This document shows positions 33,862 through 45,779 of a stretch of 64,000 nucleotides of DNA, piece by piece; within the stretch, counting starts at the first letter, position 1; every line of letters starts with the position of its first letter. The translations under genes were made by a program, and so were the position numbers. Origin of the DNA: Nilaparvata lugens (taxonomy: Eukaryota; Arthropoda; Insecta; Hemiptera; Delphacidae); contig NC_052505.1 of NCBI RefSeq assembly GCF_014356525.2, forward strand, positions 3,096,759-3,160,758, given 5' to 3'. The notes beneath the pieces were generated by a model. It did no database searches and was not told the origin of the DNA. It was given only the letters and a program-made list of their open reading frames with translations.

Positions 33862-34740
33862 TAGTAGTAGTTCTGCGAACAGTAGACCTCGCTCAGTTAT
33901 TGCAATGGATAATGCAAGCTACCACAATAATAGTTTTTTTATTCATTTAAATAATAATCATTTCACTCATTAAAATGATTTTGTAAACAGTTTCATGTTT
34001 TCAGGAGAAAATCTACCATAGTAAACAAACCACCAACTGATTATCCTAATTAATAACAACAAAATGATTAAGAATATCTACAAAAATAGGCGTTTTCTAT
34101 ATAAATATAATATACTATATTCTATTGAACTGGTTTTCCATCGCATGTCACGTCTAAAAATAGATTGATAGCATTCCTTCATCATCCTATCGATACCATT
34201 CATTCAATACAGCCGTCGGTCCCGGCTGTCTAAAAAGCAGTCGTTAGGTCATGTCAGAGGCCCTGAAATTGATCAGTTGCGACCTGAAAACTCTGACACC
34301 AGACCTCAGCCAGCCAGGTCACTCGAATATTATATTATTTTTATTATTCAATACACACATATTAGAGCGGCACAATCTATAAAAATGAGAGCTAATGTTT
34401 TTACTTATATTTATTGTGGGCAAGATTTACTCTTAACATATTGTAAATCCAATGATCTTCAATTTAAACGAAAATAAAAATTGCTGTATCTTGCAAGATA
34501 ACGGCGCTAGATACGAAAAATAGCTTTGTTGGTCTGCAGTTTTTTAAATCACAAAAAACCGGAGGTCTTATCAAAAATCATTACACATACGTTTCTGCGC
34601 CTTGATTCAAAGTACTTGGTATACCAAATGTTATCCAAATCGGACAATAAGTGCGACTGTAACTGCGGTACAAACAAACAAACAAACAGACAAAAGCCGA
34701 TCGAGTCAAAACTATAGACCTCAGCTTCGCTTTGGTCAAC
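33862..34740. mobile_element. Element with AGTAGTTCTG and GACCTCAGCTTCG ends
   Basis: agtagttctgcgaacagtag at the left, ctatagacctcagcttcgct at the right, antiparallel to the previous one. Contains ggcacaatct, ccaaatcggacaataa and tgcggtacaaacaaacaaac. Confidence 0.6.
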
Positions 34741-34828
34741 TATTACAGTAATTGAATCAATATAGATATATTTATGCATAAATGCACTCATAGGCTAATA
34801 CAAAACTTAAAAACATTCGAAGAGTCAA

Positions 34829-35440
34829 TGGCCCATATGAATAAAACCAGAGAAAATGCTCATTTAGGTTAGTTGAGTTTAGAATTTTGAAATAATAGCG
34901 TGAAAAAATGTCATCTCTAAATAATAATCTTCAGCATATTCTTATAATATCAATAGCCTTCTTATAATCGTCTACACTCTCATCTTCTTAAATGCCTATT
35001 TCCTATTTTGTGATGGCTATCTTTATATCGGATTGGTATCTTTTGTATTTATTCTTTTGTAGGGATAATGGTGATAATATATCATGGTTGAATCTAAAAA
35101 GAGTTTTATAGTTCTCAACTATTGGTTGTGATCGTATCTGGTATAGTTTCCTCTTCCTCATACGAATTAGTTGAGCATCTATGTACATCTATGTACTGAG
35201 TACTATGAGCAAAAGGTGATAAGCTGCTCTAGACTAGACTCACCTTTTTTTAAGCATTTGCTTCAAAAGTTGAGCAAATGCTCTAGTTTATTCATACAAT
35301 TTTGAGTATAAGCTTTTACTTTTGAGCAAATGCTCAAACTATTTTTTTGATGAGCATGAGAAAAAGGTTCTGCTCACGTCTATTCATAGAAAATGAAGCA
35401 AATGCTCCATATTTTAGAAGTATAAGCAAATGCTCAACTT
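34829..35440. mobile_element. MITE with gagcaaatgctc palindromes, cut by a LINE
   Basis: Starts tggcccatatgaataaaacc and follows 20607-21455 until gcaaatgctcaactta (35436), where the LINE at 35441 begins. The left palindromic part is mostly missing. Confidence 0.7.
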
Positions 35441-36045
35441 ATGGCCCAATAAAAGAGGCTGTTAGAATAATATATGGATTGGGATTTAGAGAGAGTTGCA
35501 AACCGCATTTCGTAAGAAATAATCTTCTGACGGTACCAGCAATTTATATACAGGAGCTGGTGACTTATATCAGGAAAAATATAATTAATATTGAGGAACC
35601 CAGACACACGCATACGTATTCAACAAGAAGTAATGTAAATGATTTCCAGCTACCGAGATTTAGATTAGACCTGGTAGGAAGAGGCCCTTGGTATAGGGGT
35701 ATGAAAATGTTCAATTTGCTTCCATCTTACTTGAAGGATGACACTACTAATGGATGTTTTTTAAATAGATTGAAGTATTATCTTGTCAATAGCTGCCCAT
35801 ACAAGGTTGAAGAACTATTTCAACCATAGATCTCTCGTTTTTTATGCCTAACTGTTTCTTGACTCGAGTAACTTTCATCCTATTATGAAACTTTTCATAG
35901 TTTTTGACGTGTTTCTATGTGTTATGATTGTAATGTTTGTAATTGTTTTATTGTATTCCTATTATTGACATGTCATGGCTTGATAAATATTGTATTTATG
36001 CAAACAAATGTGACGAATAAAAATCTTATCTTATCTTATCTAATA
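35441..36045 (+). pseudogene. 5'-truncated LINE 3' end with (TCTTA)n tail
   Basis: Reads AVRIIYGLGFRESCKPHF, VPAIYIQELVTYIRKN, TYSTRSNVNDFQLPRFR, MKMFNLLPSYL, FLNRLKYYLVNSCPYKVEEL and stops at 35829. About 180 bp of 3' UTR follow, ending aataaaaatcttatcttatc. Target is the tgagcaaatgctc MITE. Short copies like this are the normal outcome of incomplete reverse transcription. Confidence 0.8.
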
Positions 36046-36188
36046 ACTCCTTTGGCCTATGTAGCCAAATCAATGCCTCAATGTTCAATGATTGATGATA
36101 TTTGATTTATAGTTTTACAACATTCTATGCTTATGTTATGTTATTTTGTAAAGTATATGAATTAATTTATTCATTATTTGGTTGCCAG

Positions 36189-36371
36189 GCTTACCCAGAC
36201 CCCGAGCACCGTATCAACAAGAAGGCGATGAACGAGAAAATTCCAGCATCGTCGTCGCAATTTGGGGCGCTGCAGAATCTGACCTACAGCAACATGTTTG
36301 CCAACACTGCCGTCATGATCAACTGGCACTGTCAGCGGTGCCAACTGTCGCAGATTCGACCGCAATGGCTG
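36189..36371 (+). CDS. Lrrk: Lrrk exon g (ankyrin to LRR linker)
   Basis: Acceptor ggttgccag ends at 36188, donor gtaggc starts at 36372; 61 codons in phase 0. Encodes AYPDPEHRINKKAMNEKIPA, then NMFANTAVMINWHCQRCQLS and QIRPQWL. The position matches the stretch in LRRK1 between the last ankyrin repeat and the first LRR (the W-H-x-x-x-L-x-x-I-x-x-x-W-L pattern). The Cys pair CQRC is notable but I assign no function. A Helitron (36391-38709) begins 19 bp after the exon ends. Confidence 0.85.
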
Positions 36372-36500
36372 GTAGGCTCATCTAATTGTACTAGCTGGCC
36401 CGGCGAACTTCGTACCGCCAAACAGTTAATGCATCTCATGACAAACTTTAGCTGAATGCACACCTGAGGTGCTTCTTGCTCATTGGCTTGAATGGAAACA

Positions 36501-36564
<64 letters not shown>

Positions 36565-37045
36565 AAATTACGGTGTGATAAGGCAATCTCCATAAAGGTG
36601 CGTACAGACTCTCGCTCTGCTCCGCAACCGAACGTCACTCCAGCGATTGATGATCGACCGGCGAGCAAGAGTAGTTCGACCGGGGAACGCGAGAAGATCT
36701 AACATCTTCCGTAACGTTCATGATGGGTGCGTGGGCGGTCCGACTGTTGTTCGATGGTGGTACGAAGGCGGTACGAGGGAGGAGCGTGCTCGGTGCGGGT
36801 TGGAAGCACGAATATGTGTATGCAGCTTAAGATCAACACTTTGTATCACCAAGCCGCGCCTCCTCTGGTGTGCTTAGCCTTACCTTAATCTGACGCATCA
36901 CTATATTTTTATGAAAATTATCCAACAATCAGTATTTACATTTATACCTCAATATGGATTACCTATCTGCTTAATTAGTTGTGCAGCAGTTTGTACTTTT
37001 CATTACTTATTATTTGGAAAGTGATTCTATTCTCCTCGAAAATTT

Positions 37046-38207
37046 AGGGCCGGTTTCCGAGCTGGAATTTAGCTAAGTCCTAGACTTTAAACAGCTGGAG
37101 TCAGAAAATTGGTTTTCCAAAACGTGGCGTAGTCGCAGTCATTGTAATAGTCACGTTTGAATCAAATTTCAAAAAACTAGAAAATTGAACACAAAATAAA
37201 ATAAAGAGAAAATAGTGAAATTTTCAGCTTTTTTGAATTATTTAGGAATGTAATTTCGTCAAGGAAAAACGTTTCCAATTATAGAAATGAGAAAATGAAA
37301 ATCTGGTGTGGCGCACTCACACAACTTTCCTTGCCGTTATGAAAATTGATCACCTGACGCTAGTGTTCTCGGAAATCTCAAGTCTACTATTCAAAGATTT
37401 GAGCCAGCTGGTGACAGGGCAATATGCGCTGGATACACACATGAGGTCTGCTATCTCTTCATAGTGAATCATTTAATAGAATCAACAATAATTTGCAATT
37501 GAATAATCACATTTTCTCGAATTTAAAGCTTATTTTCAATTTTAGGTGAAAATGTTACTGAACATTAATTGCAGAGATTTTCATGCTCAATCTTTTCCAC
37601 TTGAAATTTTTCGTTTAAATTGTATATGAAGCCTGATAATTGGAAATCTAAAATCGAACTTTGCATAGATGGAGCGGAGCTCCTGAAATTTTTACAGATA
37701 TGGGACTTGTGGCAGTTGATATAGCTTATCGATGACTATTTTAGGTATAAATTTGATCAAAATCGTTGGAGGCATTTTCGAGAAAATCGCGAAAAACCCT
37801 GCTTTTGACAACATTTTTGCCATTTTAGCCGCCATCTTGAGTCGCATTTGATCGAAATTGTTCTAGTCGGATCCTTATAGTGTAAGGACCTTAAGTTCCA
37901 AATTTCAAGTCATTCCGTTTATTGGGAGATGAGATATCGTGTTCACAGACGCACATACACTCATACACACACACACACACACACCCACACACACACACAC
38001 ACTTTTTTGGACTCGGGGGACCTTAAAACGTATAGAAGTTCAGAAATTGGGGTACCTTAATTTTTTTCGGAAAGCAATACTTTCCTTACCTATGGTAATA
38101 GGGCAAGGAAAGTAAAAACTACGACTACTGTTATAAAAGCTGCGACTACGCCCCCAGCTGTTTAAAGTCTAGGACTTAGCTAAATCCCGAGCTCGGGAAC
38201 CGGCCCT
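37046..38207. mobile_element. agggccggtttccgagct MITE carrying a nested element
   Basis: TIRs agggccggtttccgagctgg and gagctcgggaaccggccct-type end. Its interior is interrupted after gagaaaatgaa by 37297-38117, and resumes with actacgactactgt and gcgactacgcc. Confidence 0.7.
37297..38117. mobile_element. Element with internal (CA)n, copy 2
   Basis: aatctggtgtggcgcactca at the left, taatagggcaaggaaagtaa at the right; same order of blocks as 13062-13925, with a shorter CA tract (37966-38002). Confidence 0.75.
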
Positions 38208-38790
38208 ATGTAAATTTTAGTACATAAATTTTTCAACTTCAAAATAAATAATGTACAAAAAATCAATTGATTCTAAACACAGAAAACAGCACAATTATTC
38301 AAAACAAATCAATGTATTTGGAGCATGAAAGTCTTCAACCTGAGTTCGCACTGCTGGATGATTACACAGAGAACAGTCATTTTGATTTTAGTCAGGGGGT
38401 TTAGAATAATAAAATACATGGGCGGTTATGGAGCAGCACTATATAGCCACAGCTGTTGGATGACGCAATGATTATAACAGCTGATTTTTATTTCTGTGTG
38501 TGACCAGCTCACAAATCTTCTCCCATAAGGATTACAGGTAAACTTTGAAGGACCGTAGGAAAGAGTCCTGAAGTCGGATTATAAATTTGATAGGCCATAA
38601 ACCTGGTCCTGAATATAACGAACACAACTAAAAAAATCATTAAATTCGGTGCATACATAAAAAATTTATTGAATGTGAAAATTTGAGGCTCGATTTTTAT
38701 TTATATAGATGTAAGACGTCATTAAATTGAATTGTTTGTGTTTGAATATTGGAGTGTGTAATTTAAAAATGTTGAAATGACACGTAACCT

Positions 38791-39295
38791 ATAGTGAGGT
38801 CCACGTTGTAATGGCAGTGGAGAAAGATAGCAGAACAACGTTGCCGATCCTCTGGCTTGTCAATGCCTTCTATAGACGGTAGCTGATACAGGTTTATTGA
38901 TATAATATTATTTCAATTCAATTCAGTTTATTTCCAAAAAAACATAATACACGAATAGGAATACAATATACAACATATTTTGGAATCCCCCTACTAGACT
39001 ATCCATCTGTGTGTAGGGGGGGGGGGGGATTAATAAAGGGAACATATATTAACTGTTCATTCTCATTTGAAATAATCAATTATATTTTATTGAACACGAA
39101 ATTATATTTTTCAAATATTTCATAATTAAAATGACATATTTTGTTAATTAATTATTAATTTTACATTTTTTAAAGACGATCTAGCAACAGAGTAAAGCGA
39201 GACAAGAAAGCGCTATCCGCTTTGTCGAATGATAGACAAGGATAGTAATACCTTGCTAATCAAACACTGCCATTATAACGTGGACCTCACTATAG
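38791..39295. mobile_element. MITE, tatagtgaggtccacg family (complete, about 505 bp)
   Basis: ctatagtgaggtccacgttg at the left, cgtggacctcactatag at the right; subterminal gtaatggcagtgg/cactgccattata. An antisense LINE tail (caattcaattcagtttattt, 38915-39020, with an 11-G run) is nested inside. Confidence 0.8.
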
Positions 39296-39447
39296 TGCTC
39301 CACAGAAGTAAGACTGGAATTCCTATAGAAATAATCATTCTTCAGCCACTCAAAATAATCCATTTAATGACAAATGTAAATAGATTATTTGGCTTAAACC
39401 TGGAATGAAGCACATTATACTTTCCGTCATGTAATCGATCAGCGTTG

Positions 39448-39728
39448 AACCATAGAGAAAAAATAGCATTAGTAGATATCCCATAGTATAGGGCGTTCAT
39501 GTCGCAACTTTTACTGTTATCCCAAGCCGATAGTCCACGTAGTTCTTTCCCATGAAGCTGTGTGACGCTGGTAGTCTCTCATATTGTGCTGTTCATACAC
39601 TCTCACCCCAACAAAACAATACAAATCGATAATAATCGACAGTAATCGGCTTGAGATAACAGTAAAAGTTGCGACATAAATTCACCATACCATGGGATAT
39701 CTACTTATGCTATTTTTTCTCTATGGTT
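39448..39728. mobile_element. Hairpin MITE, aaccatagagaaaaaatagc family
   Basis: Arms of about 85 bp: aaccatagagaaaaaatagc...gtcgcaacttttactgtta and its inverse tagcagtaaaagttgcgaca-type...gctattttttctctatggtt. Related pieces at 106-145, 580-640, 1735-1780, 14515-14640 and 45947-46241. Confidence 0.78.
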
Positions 39729-39783
39729 GAACGTAGATGGTGCATATGGCCTTTGGATCTTTTGTTTAGAATAATATATGTAA

Positions 39784-40532
39784 CTAGCCACCGGGCTCGC
39801 TTCGCTCGCCATATCCGTCTAGCCAGGGTGCTCCGCCCCCTGTACCCCCGACTGGATCGTCCTAGAATGAGATCAGCAGGCTCGCTTCGCTCGCCATATC
39901 CGTCTAGCCAGGGGGCTTCGCCCCCTGGACTCCCGACTGGATCGTCCAAGAATGAGATCAGCAGGCATTTTTCATTTGAGCATTTTTATCATATGTTAGG
40001 ACGATCCAGTCGGGGGTCCAGACTAAACGTCTGGCTAAACGGATATGGCGAGAGAAGCGAGCCTGACGGCTAGTAATATAATATTCCCAGGAATAGCTCT
40101 GATTGAAGTAGTAGTGCCCAATCAATTTTTCCGCGATAAATGCATTTCAATCTTCAACTTGGTGCCAACCTAACAAAGTCAACTCAACTTAATGCCAACC
40201 TGACAAAATTATTAATTTAGTTACCAGTTAACAACTGTTTCGAAGAGGTACTCTCTCTAGATTATACTTCTATATAAACATATGGTATGGACATTTTTTA
40301 ATTATAATTAAGAGAATAAGAAGAATATACATGCTAAAAGACGAACTTTAAACCCTTAAAAACCACCCTTAGAGTTGAAATATTGTCAAAAGATTTCTTA
40401 GTGCGCCTCTAAAGGGCCAACTGAACATACCTACCAAATTTGAACGTTTTTGGTCCGGTAGATTTTTATTTCTGCGAGTGAGTCAGTCAGTCAGTCAGTC
40501 AGTCAGTGCCATTTCGCTTTTATATATATAGA
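39784..40532 (-). mobile_element. Helitron (GTCA-tail family), copy 1
   Basis: Minus strand: host A, TCTATATATATAAAAGCGAA at 40532, a (TGAC)n run at 40478-40506, ending in a palindrome of gaagcgagc words and CTAG at 39784, then host T. The 3' end contains repeated ccagggggcttcgcccc-type hairpins. Copy 2 is at 58920-59591. Confidence 0.75.
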
Positions 40533-40545
40533 TGAAGATAATTCA

Positions 40546-41165
40546 ATGATTTATTTCAGCCAAAAAAAATACATCAAGTACATTAGGCTAGGTCAATTTA
40601 CAGATAAGTCATATTATTACAATAACAAATATATTATCTACTTAAATTATTATCACAGAATGCACTAAACTTATTCTTTAGGAATATAATATACATGCAA
40701 AATGAGTTTTAATCCTTAGAGATGAAATTAATACAGCCTAAAAATGTAATGTGGTTAACTCTCAAATATAATAAAAAAAGTAATTACTATACAGATGAGC
40801 TGGCAATCATCGAATTTAGGTTGGCCTCCCTGAATTCATCAATAGAATAGAAGGGATTGGAGATCAACCATGACTTCAACCTTCTATTGAAAGTCTCAAG
40901 GGGCAGGCTTCTTATTTCGTTAGGTAGCATATTAAAAAACCTAATACCAGATGAGGGAAAGCTTCTACTTGTTCGCTCCAATCTGACTCTTGACTGGAAT
41001 ATATTCTGGTTTCTCCTTGTTACATGACCATGAATTTCATTAGCTAAAGTGAATGAATCTAGATTTGTCTTCACAAACGTCAAGCACTCATATATACAGA
41101 GATTGAAGACTGTCATCATTTTCAACCGGATGATAAGTACATCGTTGTCATTTTCACTTTTTAAT
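40546..41165 (-). pseudogene. Antisense 5'-truncated LINE tail next to exon h
   Basis: Minus strand: KSENDNDVLIIRLKMMTVFN, TFVKTNLDSFTLANEIHGHV, TRRNQNIFQSRVRLERT, FFNMLPNEIRSLPLETFN, LKSWLISNPFYSIDEF, stop at 40787, 3' UTR to about 40546. The body ends about 25 bp before the exon h acceptor. Confidence 0.78.
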
Positions 41166-41190
41166 ATTGTTTGAATATTGTATGTTGCAG

Positions 41191-41336
41191 ATTGACGCAG
41201 CATTGCATGTGAATCCCAAACTGCGCCTGAATCCCCGAAGTCAAGACGTGGTGTTGTATGCGATAACAAGGCTGGACATCTCCAATAACGCACTAGCCTG
41301 GCTACCTCCAATGCTTTTTCAACTGCATAGTCTCAG
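41191..41336 (+). CDS. Lrrk: Lrrk exon h (first leucine-rich repeats)
   Basis: Acceptor tatgttgcag ends at 41190 and donor gtataa starts at 41337. Encodes DAALHVNPKLRLNPRSQDVV, then ITRLDISNNALAWLPPMLFQ and LHSLR, a plain LRR (xxLDISNNxLxxLPxxLFxLxxLR). It ends with AG, which the first base of exon i completes to Arg. A truncated antisense LINE ends about 30 bp upstream and a sense LINE starts about 100 bp downstream. Confidence 0.9.
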
Positions 41337-41436
41337 GTATAACACATTTTCACAACTCGATCTTTCTTCCAGATATGACATGAAGTGAAATGAAGGAAAG
41401 AAAAGTAAAGATTGTATTAAGGAATAAAATATTCCA

Positions 41437-42470
41437 ACATTGTCTGTTCTCTACGCCGATGATACATCTTTAATCTGCTCCGACTCGAACTATGATGATG
41501 TTAGATATAAGTTGTCAGAGGCTCTTGCCTCTGCTAAATCATGGTTTGAGTCTAATAATCTAATCATCAATGAGAGCAAAACTGAATGTATCTGCTTCTG
41601 TTCAAGGAATATCCCAGAAGACAATGATATTAAGCATCAGGTCAGAATGTTGGGCTTCACTTTGGAGAGAAGTTTGAGTTGGGAGCCTCACATCATAGAA
41701 TTGTGTAAGAGACTCTCTCGTGTTGTCTTTCTATTTAGAAGACTTAAGTTATCATTGAACTCTGATTCTTTGGTACTTGCTTACTATGGACTTTTTCATT
41801 CCCTCATATCCTATGGTATTCGCCTATGGGGTAATTCTTGCCATGCTTCAAAAGTTTTCATATGGCAAAAAAAGGCAATGAGAGTGTTAGACAACTTGAG
41901 AAACAGAGAGTCATGCAGAGAAAGCTTTCGAAGATTGAAAATATTGACATTCCCTTCAATTTTCATAATGAGTAGCTTGCTGCATGTCAAAACTAATTTA
42001 GAATCGTACTCATGTCAGGGAAACAAACATGGATACCCAACCCGGTATAGAAATGATATTTCAATCCCACAGGTAAGGCTTTCTAAAACAAGGGACAGCC
42101 ACCTATTTCAGCAGATAAAAATTTACAACAGTCTTTCCTCAGCTGTTAAGGAGCTGCCAAAAATGAAATTCAAGAAAGTTGTGAAGAATAAATTTGATGG
42201 AGAGAGGATATTATTCATTGACTGAATACTTTGAATGTTCAATATAAGGGCTGCACCTCATTTTGGACTAAGTTGTGTACTGTAAGGTGTATCATCTACG
42301 TGATTACTGTTACTATCCTTGTCAATCTCCCTGTTAGCCTACTTGTATATACATACTCTGAGCTATTGTTATTCTTGTGTTATGTATCTTATTATGTACA
42401 CTGTATTTTTTTTGACGAGCTTGTACATTGTAAAAAATGTCAGGCAGAATAAAGAATTTGAATTTGAATT
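41437..42470 (+). pseudogene. 5'-truncated LINE with YADD reverse transcriptase end
   Basis: Open frame 41440-42225: SVLYADDTSLICSD (catalytic box), LASAKSWFESNNLIINESKT, VRMLGFTLERSLSWEPHI, FHSLISYGIRLWGNSC, FQQIKIYNSLSSAVKELPK. A 3' UTR follows, ending aataaagaatttgaatttga at 42470. Truncated just before the YADD box, so no 5' coding part. It lies about 100 bp after exon h. Confidence 0.85.
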
Positions 42471-43405
42471 AGAATGAAACTAACAAGGGGTCCACCCCAT
42501 CTTTGAGAAATGGACTATTTAACCTCCTTCTCATGAATGGTAGGTAGAGCAGTTTATCCAAAAGAACACATAATTCGAAATATTTTATCTGTAGAACAGC
42601 TGTTTTGACGACTTTTTAAGAATCATCAAATTTTCACAATAATTATTAACACAAAGGAAAATGTAGTCTGAAAACAATATACAATAGTTTGATCGTATAG
42701 TTTTAAAATATGTAGCCGCCAATCGTCATTAAGCTATTCCCTAAATTATTCTCGTTTAAGAATGATGCTTACAGTTCAATGAGCAAGGAGAGTTGTGTGA
42801 GTGTACCACACCAGATTTTTTATTTGTATTGGTGCAAGAGCCTGTTCACATGACAGCGATTTACGTTCGGTTGTCGCGCGGTTGACAAACCGAGCGGTTG
42901 CCAGGTATAGGGAAACACATGGTGCCGTACACTTGCATCGCTCGGTTTTAGTAGTCGCCGGCGAATCGCGGCGGTTGTAGTCTCAGACTTCGGTTGTCGC
43001 TCGGTTGCCGGGCGGTTCGATATACCAGAGCAGGCATGAGAGCGTACACATGTCTTCAGTCAACCGAGCGGTTTCGAGCAGAGCAGTTCACATAGTGCAC
43101 ATTCTATTACAATTTCAGTTCAATTAAAATTTATTCTATTACAATTTTCAGTTCATTTACTTAGTAAGTTTAGCTTTAGTTAGTTTGTAGAGGATCTTAA
43201 GACAGACAGACAGATATTATATTATTATATTTCATAGAAGGGTAAACTAGTCCACGTTGGGACACCGAAATTCAAACAGCTAACTTGGACAAAATAAAAA
43301 AATTCTTCATTTTTAAATTTTCTATTGATTGTATTTGCTTACACTTTCATGGCAACTGCATTGATTGTCAATTGGTTTTTTATTGGAAAAACAATTTTTG
43401 GGAGT

Positions 43406-43449
43406 GTCCCAACCTGGGCTTAAGGGACATCCCTTGCCCAGGTTGGGAC
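43406..43449. repeat. Perfect 14-bp inverted repeat
   Basis: gtcccaacctgggc and gcccaggttgggac are separated by 16 bp (ttaagggacatccctt, itself palindromic aaggga/tccctt). A strong small hairpin inside intron MITE DNA; no terminator role is expected in an insect. Confidence 0.8.
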
Positions 43450-44143
43450 ATTGAATTAGAAATGAACAATTCATTATATTTGTTAATTAATTAAAAACAT
43501 ATTTGAATTTACATTTCATTATAAAAATTAATAGTATAAATACTTATTATCAAATACTTATTTTCATTATTTGTGTTTATTATTCAAGAATCAAAACATT
43601 AGTAATGATATGAACATATTGACATTTAAAAGTATAAAAAAGTATGAACTCAATCTTCCCCATTAAAACATAATTGAACATAATCTTTTAGGTTATTTAG
43701 GTAATTAATGAGTTATTTTTGTCATTTTTAGTAAATTGATATTTTCAGAAAATTTTTGTTTTATTCAATCAACAATACCATGAAGAATTTATCTTCCAAA
43801 TCACATGGATTTATCTCTTACCGTATTTGAAATGTTCTGTTCCAAAAATGTAAACTTTAGGAGCTCATATCTCAAAAAGTAATGTTCGGAAAAAATGTTT
43901 TTCTGAGAAAACTTTTCTATTTTGATAGCTTGATGATATACAAATCGAAAAACTTTAAAAAATATCACCAGTAGAAAGTTTAATTTCAGCCTTTGCTTAG
44001 TCTTAACCGAGCGCAAACCGCTCATGAATCGCTGTCATGTGTACGAGGCTGGCAAATCGAGCGATTTGCCAACCACGCGACAACGTTGTATGCCGTGTTT
44101 GTTCTATGCCGTGTATGATGCTCTCAATTAGCTGCTGCAATAT

Positions 44144-44679
44144 AGTTATTTGTGCAACTAGTGCGCAAAGTGACAGTTTGCTGCACCGAAAGAAACGTTT
44201 ACGCCCGAGCCGTAGGCGAGGGCGGAATGGTTTCTTGAGTGCAGCAGAGGAACTTTGCGCACGTATTTCACATTAAGTTTTTCCTACAGTTACCATTGAA
44301 TATGAAAAGTGGGTAATTATGGGTAAAATTGCCTGAATCCATCAAATGTTTTTCTGTGTAATTTTATTATTGATAAAAACCTTAATCCTAAAATCCTAAA
44401 GTCCTCGTTGTCCTTGGTTATAATATATAATGAATAATAATTAGCGCGCTGTGCTTGGTTGCACCTCTGCTCACTATAGCAGCCACAGCAGTCACTGTTA
44501 CCAACTTCATTTTGATTTTGCTGCACTGTTGCTCCATATAACCTACTAAGTATTTTGCGTTGCCATGTTGCAAATCTGGAGTGCAGAAAAATTTTTCCCG
44601 CACTAGAGCGGAAAAGTGATTCTTTGCGTTCTGTAATCAGTGCAGCAATGGCCACTTTTCAACGTAACTGTAGGAAAAA
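44144..44679. mobile_element. Element agttatttgtgcaactagtg to ctgtaggaaaaa, copy 1
   Basis: Blocks: tgcgcaaagtgacagtttgc, tttcttgagtgcagcag, tttttcctacagttacc, and at the right caacgtaactgtaggaaaaa (inverted). Minus strand reads AALITERKESLFRSSAGKIF and LHSRFATW. Other copies: 49070-50152 (inverted) and 62083-62614. Confidence 0.7.
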
Positions 44680-44841
44680 GTATTTTGACTTGACTTGACT
44701 CGACAACCGAGCGTAAATCGCTGTCATGTGAACAAGCTCTAAGGAAACCACTCATGACGACGTTTGTCGTTCTATCTAAGAAACACTCTGTATGATGACT
44801 ATTTTTCAAATTTCAATAATAGCATTTATTTTGCCATCCAG

Positions 44842-44989
44842 GTATCTGAATGTTGCTCAGAACAAAATCGAAAAACTCCCAACCAACGAAGATTTCATGG
44901 ACGTGGATACAAAAAACAAAAGACATTCCAAATCTTTGAAATTTGTGAAGGGATATTCAGCACCGATGCTGGAAGAGCTTTATCTGCAA
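44842..44989 (+). CDS. Lrrk: Lrrk exon i (LRR)
   Basis: Acceptor ttgccatccag ends at 44841, donor gtatgt begins at 44990. Continues the previous repeat as YLNVAQNKIEKLPTNEDFMD, then a basic loop (TKNKRHSKSLKF) and MLEELYLQ, the beginning of the next LRR, completed by DNRLEWLPEELF in exon j. Phase 0 at the right end. Confidence 0.9.
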
Positions 44990-45115
44990 GTATGTTGAAT
45001 TATTCATATTTTACTTATTAGTCATTATTAATTATTATCATAATATAATTATTATTTTCATTATTATCTGTGTACTTTTTACAAAAACGTCTACTGAATC
45101 GATTTCATGAATTAA

Positions 45116-45656
45116 CTATAGTCAGGTCCACGTTATAATGGCAGTGGAGAAAGATAAGAGAACAACGTTGCCGATCCTCTGCCTTGTCAATGCCTTCTAT
45201 AAAGGGTAACTGATACAGGTTTATTGATGTAATATCAACTGTTCATTCTCGTTTTAAAATAATCAATCCTATTTTATCAAGCAAGAAATTATACTTTTCA
45301 ATGATGGTTTAATTAGCAATGGTATTGCTATCCTTGTCTACCATTCAGCAAAGCGGATAGCGCTATCTCTTTCTCGCTTTGCTCTGTTGCCAGATCATCT
45401 TTTAACTATGTAGAATTGATAATTTATCAACAAAATATTTCATCTTAATTATGAAAATTCATTATGAAATTATTGAAAATATAATTACTTTCTTAATAAA
45501 ATATAATCAATTATTTTAAAAGAGAATGAACAGTTGATATTACATCAATAAACCTATATCAGCTACCGTCTATAGAAGGCATTGACAAGACAGAGGATTG
45601 GCAACGTTGTTCTGCTATCTTTCTCCACTGCCATTATAACGTGGACCTCACTATAG
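45116..45656. mobile_element. MITE, tatagtgaggtccacg family (about 541 bp)
   Basis: ctatagtcaggtccacgtta at the left, taacgtggacctcactatag at the right, strongly palindromic: aatcaattattttaaaagag, gatattacatcaataaacct and tctgctatctttctccactg recur inverted. It lies 126 bp after exon i. Confidence 0.8.
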
Positions 45657-45779
45657 TCAACGATATTAACTGTATTGAGTTTAGTTATTTTTAAACACCA
45701 AGATGTCTTATGATTTTCATCGTTGTATTGTAGATCAGTTATATATTGCAATTCGCAGTGGAACTAATAGCATAGATGG

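Larger units (their letters stand above)
36391..38709 (-). mobile_element. Helitron copy 2 (agctggcccgg family), with nested MITEs
   Basis: Minus strand: host A, then TCTATATAAATAAAAATCGA (from 38709) to ccagCTAG (36391-36394), then host T. Holds a (CA)n at 36501-36563, an aaaggtgcgtacagact relic at 36594, the agggccggtttccgagct MITE (37046-38207), and inside that the (CA)n element (37297-38117). Begins 19 bp after the exon g donor. Confidence 0.72.
42838..44740. mobile_element. MITE, gagcctgttcacatgacagc ends, composite (1.9 kb)
   Basis: agcctgttcacatgacagcg at the left and cgctgtcatgtgaacaagct at the right, 37-bp TIRs with two mismatches, subterminal ggttgtcgcgcggttg words. Nested inside: a tctcagaaaaac relic (43715-43985) and the agttatttgtgcaacta element (44144-44679). 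A gtcccaacctgggc hairpin lies at 43406-43449. Confidence 0.72.
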
